Shown here piece after piece: positions 8,446 to 15,531 of a stretch of 64,000 nucleotides of DNA (positions within the stretch are counted from its first letter, which is position 1; each line of letters starts with the position of its first letter). The position numbers were made by a program, and so were the translations under genes. The notes under the pieces are model-generated. The model worked only from the letters and a program-made list of their open reading frames with translations. It had not been told where the DNA came from and did no database searches. The stretch is from JANMES01 sp038229715 (GTDB lineage Bacteria > Planctomycetota > Phycisphaerae > Tepidisphaerales > Tepidisphaeraceae), in the NCBI GenBank assembly GCA_038229715.1, contig JBBROD010000018.1, positions 1 to 64,000 of the forward strand, in the 5' to 3' direction.

Positions 8446-9282
8446 GTGATCAACCAACTCCTCACACCTTCGCTCCTCACCACGGCCACGCTGGCGATTG
8501 CGTGCGCGGTGCTCAGCGTGTTTGTCGTGCTCCGCCGGTGGAGCTTCATCGGCGAAGGGATTTCGCACAGCACGTTCGGCGGCGCGGGGACGGCGTGGAT
8601 GCTGGGGTTGGCTTTCCCCGCGATGGAGCAATCGCGCGTGCCTTATGTGGCGATGCTGGTCATGGTCTTCTCATTCACCACCGCGATGGTGATCGGCGCG
8701 ATCACCCGCCGGCAGCGCGTGCATCCGGACGCCGCGATCGGGATTTTTCTGGTGTCTTCGTTGGCGTGGGGATTTCTCGCGCAAGGCATCTACTTCCACC
8801 AGCGCCACGCCACGCCAGCCGGGTGGGATACATTTTTGTTCGGCGATATCGAGCACCTCGATCGCCGCTTCGCGATCGCGGTGGCGGTTTTGAGCGCAGC
8901 GGTGGTGACGATCGTCTGCCTGCTGGGCAAAGAGATGATTTACTGCGCCTTCGACGCGGAGATGGCCGAGACGTCCGGCGTGCGGGCGGGCGTGATCCAC
9001 TACCTGCTGCTGGCGCTGCTCGCGATCGTCATCGTCGTCGGTGTGCAAGTGGCGGGCAGCGTGCTGATCCCGGCGATGCTGATTCTTCCCGGGACGGTGG
9101 CGTTGCAGCTGAGCAAAAAACTCCGCGACGTGTTCATCCTGGCGATCGGCGTCGGCCTGATCGGCGCGCTCGGCGGGCTGCTCTGCCACCGGCAGTGGAA
9201 TTACGTCCCCATCGGCCCGGCGATCGTGCTGACGCTGTTCGCGATTTTCCTGCTCACCTGGATGACCCGACGATTGGTCTGA
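8446..9282 (+). CDS. znuB: Metal ABC transporter permease (ZnuB/MntC-like)
   Basis: 278 aa with a GTG start. It is strongly hydrophobic with about eight or nine membrane spans, fitting the ABC-3 (ZnuB/TroC/MntC) permease family. GEGISHSTFGGAG near residue 40 is the family's characteristic early motif, and a later GVQVAGSVLIPAMLILPG is the conserved cytoplasmic coupling region. It presumably forms the channel for the ATPase encoded upstream. The stop codon (9280-9282) is part of an inverted repeat shared with the convergent glycosyltransferase gene. Metal specificity is not decidable from sequence alone. Confidence 0.82.
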   Translation: MINQLLTPSLLTTATLAIACAVLSVFVVLRRWSFIGEGISHSTFGGAGTAWMLGLAFPAMEQSRVPYVAMLVMVFSFTTAMVIGAITRRQRVHPDAAIGIFLVSSLAWGFLAQGIYFHQRHATPAGWDTFLFGDIEHLDRRFAIAVAVLSAAVVTIVCLLGKEMIYCAFDAEMAETSGVRAGVIHYLLLALLAIVIVVGVQVAGSVLIPAMLILPGTVALQLSKKLRDVFILAIGVGLIGALGGLLCHRQWNYVPIGPAIVLTLFAIFLLTWMTRRLV

Positions 9283-9350
9283 TGTCGCATGGGCTACCAG
9301 CCCATGCCTAGAGGCGCACATGGGCATGGGCTGGTAGCCCATGCGACATC
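9281..9350. repeat. Paired inverted repeat, GTCGCATGGGCTACC family, copy 1
   Basis: 28-bp arms (9281-9308 and 9323-9350) are exact complements. The element fills the whole gap between two convergent genes, and the core GTCGCATGGG begins one base after the stop codon on both sides. It probably acts as a bidirectional terminator. Other copies are at 28006-28182 and 44975-45072. Confidence 0.9.
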
Positions 9351-10335
9351 AACTTTTCCAAAACTTCGGAAGCCCCGTGAACAGAAAACGCCTGGCCGCG
9401 ATCAGCACGTCTCTGCTGCGTACCGCTTTCTCGCGCTGCCCGCGGAAGCTGTGATAGACGACTTGGACCCACGCGCGGATCACGCGGAGCGGCATATCCA
9501 GCGTCACCAGCAGTTTGTAGAGCCTCGCCCGCCACGCGCCGTGGTGTTTGCGGACGTAGCGGGCGTAGCCGCATTCATACGTGCGATATGTGAACGGGCG
9601 ATTCGTGCGCGAGCTGATTCGGCCGAGGTGCTCGATCTCGGCGGCGGGCTCGAAGTAAATCGTCCCCCGCTCGCCGAGGCGTTTGCACAGGTCGATGTCT
9701 TCCCCGCCGAACTCGAAGCCGTCGTCCCATCCGCCGACCTGTTGAAGCTGCTCACGCCGGACCATGAGCGCCGCGCCGTCGAGCTGCCCCACGGCACCGG
9801 CGGTATTGGGATCGAACGAGCCGTTGCGATAGCGTTTGTACGCGCGGCTGAACAAACCGGTTGCTTTCAGGAAAGAGATGCGCTGCAGCAGCGCCGGAAA
9901 CGTCAGCAACGCCCGCGTGTTGCGCTGCAGTTTGCAGTCAGCGCCGATCAGTCGCGGCCCGATCACGGCGATCTCCGGGCGAGCGTCGATCGTTTTGATG
10001 AGCGCCGCGAGCGCGCCGGGTCGCACGATCATGTCGTTGTTGAGGAACAACACGTACCGCCCCGTTGCCGCGGCTGCGCCGACATTATTTCCGCGGGCAA
10101 AGCCCAGGTTACTGCCGTTGCGGAGAAGTATGACGCCGGGAAACTCCACCGCCACCATGTCGGGTGAGCCGTCGGAGCTGGCGTTGTCGGAGACGATCGT
10201 CTGCACGCTCACGCCGCCGCTGTGGCCTTCGATCGACCGCAGCAAGTTCCGCAGCATCGCCTGGCCGTTCCAGTTGAGGATGACGATGGAGAGATCGGGC
10301 GCGTCGGTCGCGGGCATCGGTGTCGTCGATAGCAT
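9349..10335 (-). CDS. Glycosyltransferase family 2 protein
   Basis: 328 aa. The N-terminus DLSIVILNWNG followed by SDNASSDGS is the nucleotide-sugar-binding half of a GT-A fold. LFLNNDMIV supplies the DxD-like metal site, and FGGEDIDLC is the acceptor-side ED motif common in rhamnosyltransferase-like GT2 enzymes. It lacks a signal peptide and a clear membrane span, so it is probably cytoplasmic or peripheral. An alternative ATG lies at 10317; neither start has a good ribosome-binding site. The upstream codirectional gene is a sulfotransferase, which suggests surface polysaccharide decoration. Donor and acceptor are unknown. Confidence 0.82.
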   Translation of the reverse strand: MLSTTPMPATDAPDLSIVILNWNGQAMLRNLLRSIEGHSGGVSVQTIVSDNASSDGSPDMVAVEFPGVILLRNGSNLGFARGNNVGAAAATGRYVLFLNNDMIVRPGALAALIKTIDARPEIAVIGPRLIGADCKLQRNTRALLTFPALLQRISFLKATGLFSRAYKRYRNGSFDPNTAGAVGQLDGAALMVRREQLQQVGGWDDGFEFGGEDIDLCKRLGERGTIYFEPAAEIEHLGRISSRTNRPFTYRTYECGYARYVRKHHGAWRARLYKLLVTLDMPLRVIRAWVQVVYHSFRGQREKAVRSRDVLIAARRFLFTGLPKFWKS

Positions 10336-10411
10336 CGCCGGGGAATGTTAACCGAGTTGACTTCGAAAGGAGACTTATACGGATCAGGCATGAACCGTGC
10401 GCCTTCTGTAG

Positions 10412-10431
10412 GGCGGGTGTCCACACCCGCC
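10412..10431. repeat. Short perfect palindrome in the GT2/sulfotransferase gap
   Basis: GGCGGGTGT and ACACCCGCC flank two bases, giving a 9-bp stem. It lies in the 179-base gap between the two codirectional genes. No T-run follows on either strand, so it is not an ordinary intrinsic terminator. Confidence 0.5.
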
Positions 10432-10514
10432 GGTCGCCGGCACGACGACCTCCGCGTTCGGCGGCTGAGGACAGCCGCCCGCCAAAGAAGCGCGTGAATC
10501 AAGCCGGATCCGTA

Positions 10515-11417
10515 TTATCGCGCCGGCAACTCCGGTCCATCACTGTAGCCGTACTTCTGCATCCACGGGTTGTTGTGGACGGATTCGGCGAACGCGCGCA
10601 ACGCCGGATCGCTTTGCCAGGCGTTGCCGCGCGACACATTGACGGCCGGCACGGCGGAGTCGATCTGCTCGGGCGTCGGCGATAGCTCGCAAAACGTCGC
10701 GAGTTCCGCCAAGTGCTTTTTCGGGTCGGCGAGAAAATCCTCGAAACGCACCGTGATGATTGGGTTGGAAATGCCCGACAGATTCGCCTCGCCTGCGGCG
10801 ACGTATTCTTCCCAGAGCGAGAATCCGCCGGCCAGCTCCAGGCAGCGGGCCGATCCGCGGTAGGCGGCTAAGTCGATCTTGTGCTTGCTCGACATGCGCC
10901 CGTACCGCTGGTCGAACTTCGTCACCCGCTCGGCCAGCATGTTCTTCTCGCGCACCAGTAAGCTGCTGGCGACGTCCACGCCGTGGCGGAGAATGTTAAT
11001 GATCTTCGCCTGCGGAAACAGCTGCAGCCACATCGGCAGGGTGAAAACGGTTCGAGGGTCTTTGAACCCCCACTGCCGATCGAATTTTTCGATCGAGCGG
11101 TATTTCAGGTATGTGCCGAGCCCGAGGAAATGCCGGATTTTAGTCGACACCACATCGCCGCGAAGGGCTTTGACGGTCATTTCCGTCGCGTCGTGGTTCC
11201 GCAGCATCGCCAGGATCGGCGCGGGGTTGTCCCACGCGGCGTTGATGCGACGGAGGATCTTGTCGTTGAGCGAGAGGAAATAGGTGGCCTCATGATCCCC
11301 CTGCAGCGACGTTCCCACGAACAGCCCGAGTTGGTCGAGCAATTCCGTGATCATCGTCGTGCCGGAACGATGCATGCCTAACAGGATGATCGGTTGCCGG
11401 AGACACGGTATTTGCAT
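10515..11417 (-). CDS. Sulfotransferase family protein
   Basis: 300 aa from the ATG at 11417. An in-frame GTG at 11504 would overlap the preceding gene by 23 bases. PIILLGMHRSGTTMITELL is the 5'-PSB loop that binds the 5'-phosphate of PAPS, with the R-S-G-T-T core intact. INILRHGVDVASSLL matches the 3'-phosphate-binding region, and RFEDFLADPKKHL is the usual downstream motif. The family transfers sulfate from PAPS to carbohydrates or other acceptors. Next to a GT2 gene, the acceptor may be a surface glycan (inference). Confidence 0.8.
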   Translation of the reverse strand: MQIPCLRQPIILLGMHRSGTTMITELLDQLGLFVGTSLQGDHEATYFLSLNDKILRRINAAWDNPAPILAMLRNHDATEMTVKALRGDVVSTKIRHFLGLGTYLKYRSIEKFDRQWGFKDPRTVFTLPMWLQLFPQAKIINILRHGVDVASSLLVREKNMLAERVTKFDQRYGRMSSKHKIDLAAYRGSARCLELAGGFSLWEEYVAAGEANLSGISNPIITVRFEDFLADPKKHLAELATFCELSPTPEQIDSAVPAVNVSRGNAWQSDPALRAFAESVHNNPWMQKYGYSDGPELPAR

Positions 11418-11481
11418 GTTCAGAAAAGCATACAAACTTGTGAGGAATGGGGGAATGTATTGAGCGGACGGATTTCTATAC

Positions 11482-11880
11482 TCACTCGCGGTCGTACGCC
11501 TCACGCTCGAACCGGTTGTCGCGATACGGCCGCTGCCCCTTCAAAAGGGCGATGAGAGACGCCAGTCCGTACGCGGGGAAGAAGAACGGCCCCCATCGCT
11601 CGGCCTGCTTCACATGAACGCGTTCGTGCGATCGGGTCAGATCATGCGCCAGCTCATCGCGACCGAGGACGATGTGGCCCAAGGTCATCGCCGTCGCGCC
11701 GCCCTTGAGCAACGTGCAGTGTTTGAGGAAGAAAGTGGCGAACCCGCCCGACACTTCAAGCACGCCGTCGACGACCCGGCAGCGCCCGCCGGTGCATAAC
11801 GTGGGGATGAGCAGGAGACAGCCGGCGAGCGTGGTCGGACTTGTCCACAAATAGACCACAATTTTGGGGAGTTTAACCAC
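11482..11880 (-). CDS. Small membrane protein with an HERVH motif
   Basis: 132 aa from a GTG at 11880; the start is uncertain because the ribosome-binding site is weak and the frame is open for another 33 codons. An N-terminal hydrophobic segment (TTLAGCLLLIPTLC) is followed by TRSHERVHVKQAERWGPFFF. HERVH fits HExxH, the zinc-binding motif of many metallopeptidases, and a distal YRDNRFEREAYDRE offers acidic residues as a third ligand. The pattern of HExxH, bulky aromatic membrane segment and C-terminal FExEA recurs in an uncharacterised bacterial family known to me only as hypothetical. It is transcribed away from the probable origin and dnaN. Confidence 0.55.
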   Translation of the reverse strand: MVKLPKIVVYLWTSPTTLAGCLLLIPTLCTGGRCRVVDGVLEVSGGFATFFLKHCTLLKGGATAMTLGHIVLGRDELAHDLTRSHERVHVKQAERWGPFFFPAYGLASLIALLKGQRPYRDNRFEREAYDRE

Positions 11881-12252
11881 TTTTTTTTTCGCCGGTTCGA
11901 TCAGGCATTTTGTATACCCGGTGGATAACCCGACACATCGGGATGCGGGCCTGTCGCGCCACTTGGGCGCGAGCGTCACACTCGGTCAGGTCCGCGATGC
12001 GCCTGTCGTCGCCGGGCCGACAAGCGGTGGTCATCGCGCCAGCGGCTGCGCCACGTTATCCACAGCCAGGTTCCGATAATCAATTCCATAAAGCTATGGC
12101 GTTATTGTGATTAAGCTCAAAACACTGAATCTATCCACAATCGGCGCACCATCATCACTACTGCTACTATATAAGTTCTTTATAAGACAGTAAGGAGACG
12201 TTAGACTGCCCGGCCCAACCAAATCATCAGTCGGGCGTACGAAAGGTCAGTC
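11841..12252. other. oriC: Candidate chromosomal replication origin (oriC) upstream of dnaN
   Basis: The 372-base gap before dnaN holds several DnaA-box-like sites: TTGTCCACA (11841-11849), GGTGGATAA on the opposite strand (11920-11928), an exact TTATCCACA (12056-12064) and CTATCCACA (12131-12139). After the last site comes a GC-rich TCGGCGC, then the triplet run CTACTGCTACTA (12158-12169) leading into ATATAAG. Box, GC cluster, trio run and AT-rich DNA in that order is the layout described for bacterial unwinding elements. dnaN and dciA lie directly downstream. No dnaA gene is in the window, which lowers certainty. Confidence 0.55.
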
Positions 12253-13356
12253 ATGAAAGTTATCTGCAATCGAGGGGCCCTTTTAGAATCTCTTACCGTC
12301 GCCGGGAATGCGGTCAACCCGCGTAGCCCGAAGCCGGCGTTGCACTGCGTCAAACTCGCAGCTGCGGGCAATACGCTCACAGTATCAGCGACCGATCTGG
12401 AAGTCGCGATCCGCTATACCGACACACAGGTGCAGATCGAGCAGGAAGGCGAAATCCTCATCCCGGCTGACAAGCTGCTGGCGATCGTCCGCGAAAGTAT
12501 CGACGACACGCTCTCTATCGAAATCATCGGCGATCACGCTGTCATCAAAGGCCAGGACAGCAACTTCAAAATCTTCACGCAGAAGGCGGCTGACTTTCCG
12601 CCGGTCCCGGATTTTGAAGGCGAAGCCGATTTCACCGTCGCTGGCGGGCAGCTGAAGCAGTTGATCGGCCAGACGCTGTTCGCGGCTGCCAAGGAATCGA
12701 CGCGGTACGCCTTCAACGGCGTTCTGGTGAGCGCCAAGGCCAAGAAGCTGAATCTGGTCAGCACCGACGGCCGCCGCCTCGCACAGGCTCGCGGAGAGCT
12801 GGTAACGGACAAGACCGCCAAAGACGGCGCCAAGGCGATTATCCCCGCCAAGAGTTTACAACTGGTGGAAAAGCTCATCGACGATCCGGAAGAAGCAGTG
12901 TCGTTTCAGATCAAGGAAAACCAGGTGATCTTCCACACCAGCAGCGCGACGCTGACGAGCAGCTTGGTGGAAGGACAATTCCCGCCGTTTGAGGATGTGA
13001 TCCCGAAAGAGAGCGATAAATCCATGACCGCCGCGACCGCAGATTTCCTCTCCGCCATCCGCCGCGCCGCGCTGCTGACGACGGATGACAGCAAAGGCGT
13101 GCGTTTGGCGTTCGGCAAGAAGGGCTTGGTTCTCACCAGCCGCAACCCCGAAGCCGGAGAGGCGACCGTGAATTTTCCGTGTAAGTTTGAAGGGGCCGAC
13201 GTCGAAATCGGGTTTAATCCTGCATTTCTGACCGAGGCGTTGAAGGTCGTCGACAGCGACGACATCACGCTGGAACTGACGGCCCCGAATCGCCCGGGTT
13301 TGCTCAAGGGCGGGCCGAATTTTACTTACGTGATTATGCCGGTGAATTTGCAGTAG
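12253..13356 (+). CDS. dnaN: DNA polymerase III subunit beta (sliding clamp)
   Basis: 367 aa, the normal length for a three-domain beta clamp. It opens MKVICNRGALLESL. The middle contains the conserved TRYAFNGVLV and LVSTDGRRLA motifs of domain 2, and the C-terminus ends in TYVIMPVNLQ, matching the clamp's final P-M-x-L signature. The homodimer encircles DNA and tethers polymerase and other replication factors. The ATG follows AAAGG at proper spacing. The gene is not next to dnaA or recF here, but it sits beside the probable origin and two genes upstream of a dciA fragment. Confidence 0.97.
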   Translation: MKVICNRGALLESLTVAGNAVNPRSPKPALHCVKLAAAGNTLTVSATDLEVAIRYTDTQVQIEQEGEILIPADKLLAIVRESIDDTLSIEIIGDHAVIKGQDSNFKIFTQKAADFPPVPDFEGEADFTVAGGQLKQLIGQTLFAAAKESTRYAFNGVLVSAKAKKLNLVSTDGRRLAQARGELVTDKTAKDGAKAIIPAKSLQLVEKLIDDPEEAVSFQIKENQVIFHTSSATLTSSLVEGQFPPFEDVIPKESDKSMTAATADFLSAIRRAALLTTDDSKGVRLAFGKKGLVLTSRNPEAGEATVNFPCKFEGADVEIGFNPAFLTEALKVVDSDDITLELTAPNRPGLLKGGPNFTYVIMPVNLQ

Positions 13357-13374
13357 GAAGGCGACCCTGCGCGC

Positions 13375-13788
13375 ATGTCAACTGCTCGTCTCCATCCTTG
13401 GGCGCACCAAATTGTGTTCGAAGGTATTAAGCTGCCTGGTTCAATGCTAGCGATCGATCATCTTGGCAAAGAACCCGAAATTTCAGAAGAAGCCTCAATT
13501 TGGTTGTGGCGATTCACGGTTTGTGTAGGCATCACAAAATCCGATACGTCGGAGAATGTGATCCGTTTTGCAGGCGAAGCTCTGGAAATCGCACAACGTT
13601 TTCGCGCGCGGCTTCTTCGAGAAATTCCCGCACGTTTTGATGGCCTGTTTGATGCCAAGGTACACGGCGATTGGGTCTACAGCCTAAGCACTATGATCGA
13701 GATCGCGAGACGTCGGGATCGCTGTTCGTGGACCGCAAGCGAGCTGATTGAGTGCGCCGATAGTGGTACTAACATCAATGGAACATGA
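13375..13788 (+). CDS. Hypothetical protein downstream of dnaN
   Basis: 137 aa, starting 18 bases after dnaN. I recognise no domain. The middle is largely helical in appearance (VIRFAGEALEIAQRFRARLL), with a Trp-rich stretch ASIWLWRF before it. Base composition is visibly less GC-rich than in its neighbours, which may point to later acquisition. Its last 11 bases overlap the start of the truncated DciA-like frame at 13778. Spacing suggests cotranscription with dnaN, but there is no functional clue. Confidence 0.5.
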   Translation: MSTARLHPWAHQIVFEGIKLPGSMLAIDHLGKEPEISEEASIWLWRFTVCVGITKSDTSENVIRFAGEALEIAQRFRARLLREIPARFDGLFDAKVHGDWVYSLSTMIEIARRRDRCSWTASELIECADSGTNINGT

Positions 13789-13942
13789 CCTTCCTCAACC
13801 CGCCCGCCTAGCCAAAGTTAAAAGCTGGCCTGCGCTGACGACGGACGCGAAGGGCCCAGCGATAATCCAGTTCTTCAAGCAGTTGGTCGAACAGCGGCTA
13901 GGGAAATTCGCGAAGATCGCCGAGTTCTGGAACCCAGCATGA
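13778..13942 (+). pseudogene. Truncated duplicate of the DciA (DUF721) N-terminus
   Basis: 54 codons. Residues from about 8 to 51 match the N-terminus of the full DciA gene at 14573: both share ARLAK, IQFFKQ and GKFAKIA in register, roughly two thirds identical, and the DNA is also clearly similar. It stops just after the shared Trp, so the rest of the domain is missing. The stop overlaps the methyltransferase ATG in an ATGA arrangement, so translation of the fragment could drive the next gene. It is best read as a decayed copy left by duplication, although it retains a start and stop. Confidence 0.7.
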
Positions 13943-14571
13943 CCGACTCCGCCACCTCCTATCGCGACTTCGGGTACGGCAGCGACAAGCCGCTGTGTAC
14001 GCACTCGTACCTGTTGCCGGTGGTGCTGGAGATGCTTGGACCCATCACGCCCGGGATGCGGGTGCTGGACGTCGGATGCGGCAACGGGTCGATGGCTGGC
14101 GAGCTGATTGGGCGCGGCTGTCATGTCGTGGGGATCGACCTGAGCGAAGAGGGCATCGCCCTCGCAAGGCAAAACCACCCCCAAGCGCGATTTGAAGTTC
14201 TGGCGGCGGACGATCAGCTCATGTCGCGCCTCGGTGAATCGCCGTTCGATCGCGTGTTGAGCACGGAAGTCGTCGAGCACGTTTATGACCCGCGCGGATA
14301 CGCCCGAGGCTGCGTGAGCGCCCTGCGAACCGGCGGACGGTTTGTCTGTTCCACGCCCTACCACGGCTACCTGAAAAACCTCTCCATCGCACTGGCTGGC
14401 AAGTGGGACACACACGCCAACCCGCTGTGGGACGGCGGGCACATCAAACTCTGGAGCCGGGCGACTCTGTCGGCACTGCTGCGCGAGTCGGGCCTGAAAA
14501 ACCTGCAATTCAAGGGAGCGGGCCGGTATCCTTGGATGTGGAAATCGATGGTCATGGCCGGCGAGAAGTAA
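13939..14571 (+). CDS. Class I SAM-dependent methyltransferase
   Basis: 210 aa. MRVLDVGCGNGSMAGEL is motif I of the Rossmann-like SAM-binding fold, VVGIDLSEEGI carries the acidic residue that binds the ribose hydroxyls, and FDRVLSTEVVEHV is the UbiG-like post-motif segment. No membrane span is present. The substrate is unknown; UbiG-type small-molecule or sugar O-methyltransferases are the nearest style. The gene sits between a truncated and an intact copy of dciA, suggesting insertion accompanied by local duplication. Start overlaps the fragment's stop (ATGA). Confidence 0.8.
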   Translation: MTDSATSYRDFGYGSDKPLCTHSYLLPVVLEMLGPITPGMRVLDVGCGNGSMAGELIGRGCHVVGIDLSEEGIALARQNHPQARFEVLAADDQLMSRLGESPFDRVLSTEVVEHVYDPRGYARGCVSALRTGGRFVCSTPYHGYLKNLSIALAGKWDTHANPLWDGGHIKLWSRATLSALLRESGLKNLQFKGAGRYPWMWKSMVMAGEK

Positions 14572-14572
14572 C

Positions 14573-14977
14573 ATGCCCCTAAGTTCTGAAAAACGCGACC
14601 AAGCCGAACTGGCACGATTGGCGAAATTCAAATCGTCGCCGCCCAGAACGACGGCTGCGATCGGCCCGGAGTTGATTCAGTTCTTCAAGCAGTCGGTCGA
14701 GAAGCGGCAGGGGAAATTCGCCAAGATCGCCGACGTATGGGTCCGGCTGATCCCGCCGATGATGCTCAACCATTGTGCGCTGGACAGCTTTTCCAAAGGC
14801 ACGCTGGCGGTGGTGGTGGACAGCTCGCCGCACTTGTACGAGATGAAGCAGTTGCTACTCAGCGGCTTGGAGAAGCAACTGATGATCGCCTGCAAAGCAG
14901 CGGGGTTGAAAAAGATCACGCTCAAGCCGGGGCGGTGGTATCAGGGAGAGGTTGGGGGGCAGAAATTGTGCTTTTAG
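14573..14977 (+). CDS. dciA: DciA-type (DUF721) replicative helicase loader protein
   Basis: 134 aa. LIQFFKQ and KIADVWVRLIP at the N-terminus, then TLAVVVDSSPHLYEMKQLL and a basic C-terminus, match the DUF721/DciA family. DciA interacts with the replicative helicase DnaB and helps load it in bacteria that lack DnaC/DnaI. Location about 1.2 kb after dnaN and the probable origin fits this role. The ATG lies two bases after the methyltransferase stop. The family assignment rests on pattern recognition; helicase loading here is inferred from the family. Confidence 0.72.
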   Translation: MPLSSEKRDQAELARLAKFKSSPPRTTAAIGPELIQFFKQSVEKRQGKFAKIADVWVRLIPPMMLNHCALDSFSKGTLAVVVDSSPHLYEMKQLLLSGLEKQLMIACKAAGLKKITLKPGRWYQGEVGGQKLCF

Positions 14978-15089
14978 ACTTCACCGTCGGGCTCGCTATC
15001 GCGTCCGAATGGAGCCACAAACGTGAAATATCTTGCAATCAGTCGTTTTGAGGCTAGCATCCAATGCAATAACTAACAGGTAATCACGC

Positions 15090-15431
15090 ATGATACGCTT
15101 CGCTCCCCTTGCGACATTCGTTCTGACGACGACCCTTGGTCTTTCGGGCATGGTGTTGGCCGAGCAATCGGTGGCGAAGCGCCCCGGCAATCAACCGACC
15201 ACCAAGAAAACCCCGGCAGGTGGTCAAAGCGAAAAAGGCGACGATCAACAGTCCGGACAACAAGGCGACAAGCAGAACGGTCAGTCCGGCGAGCAGGGTG
15301 AAAAGCAGAACAACCAATCCGGCCAGCAAGGCGAGCATCAAAACGGGCAGTCCGGCGAACAAGGCGAGCATCAAAACGGACAAACCGGCGAACAAGGCGA
15401 CAAATCCAAATCTGATTCCAAGGGCAAGTAG
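15090..15431 (+). CDS. Secreted Gln/Gly/Glu-rich tandem-repeat protein
   Basis: 113 aa. A signal peptide (LATFVLTTTLGLSGMVLA, cleavage probably after VLA) is followed by a short basic linker and about four tandem 11-residue units of the type QGEHQNGQSGE. The tail is Lys/Ser/Asp-rich. The repeat should be hydrophilic and disordered and would be exported. No enzymatic domain is present and I know of no matching family. The bias of one strand also opens a long antisense frame, which I regard as an artefact. Confidence 0.6.
   Translation: MIRFAPLATFVLTTTLGLSGMVLAEQSVAKRPGNQPTTKKTPAGGQSEKGDDQQSGQQGDKQNGQSGEQGEKQNNQSGQQGEHQNGQSGEQGEHQNGQTGEQGDKSKSDSKGK
15261..15401 (+). repeat. 33-bp tandem repeat inside the 15090 gene
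   Basis: Four units start at 15261, 15294, 15327 and 15360, with a partial fifth at 15393. Units 3 and 4 differ at only about three positions, indicating recent duplication. The period is a multiple of three, so copy-number change keeps frame. Confidence 0.85.
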
Positions 15432-15468
15432 CCTTTGTCCTTCTGATCTCCATTACAAACTGCCGAAG

Positions 15469-15510
15469 CAACGAAGAAAAGCAGATTGCCTTCTTCGTTG
15501 GTTTGCCCTT
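15469..15510 (+). terminator. Probable terminator of the repeat-protein gene
   Basis: A 10-bp stem (CAACGAAGAA at 15469-15478 with TTCTTCGTTG at 15491-15500) is followed by a moderately T-rich GTTTGCCCTTT. It lies about 37 bases after the stop and before the ettA start. Confidence 0.5.
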
Positions 15511-15531
15511 TCGTGGTAAATAGGCACGCCT

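Noticed and set aside
13939..14571. Methyltransferase considered as an rRNA methyltransferase RsmG linked to the origin
   Set aside because: The motif context is UbiG-like and the RsmG fold signatures are not visible.
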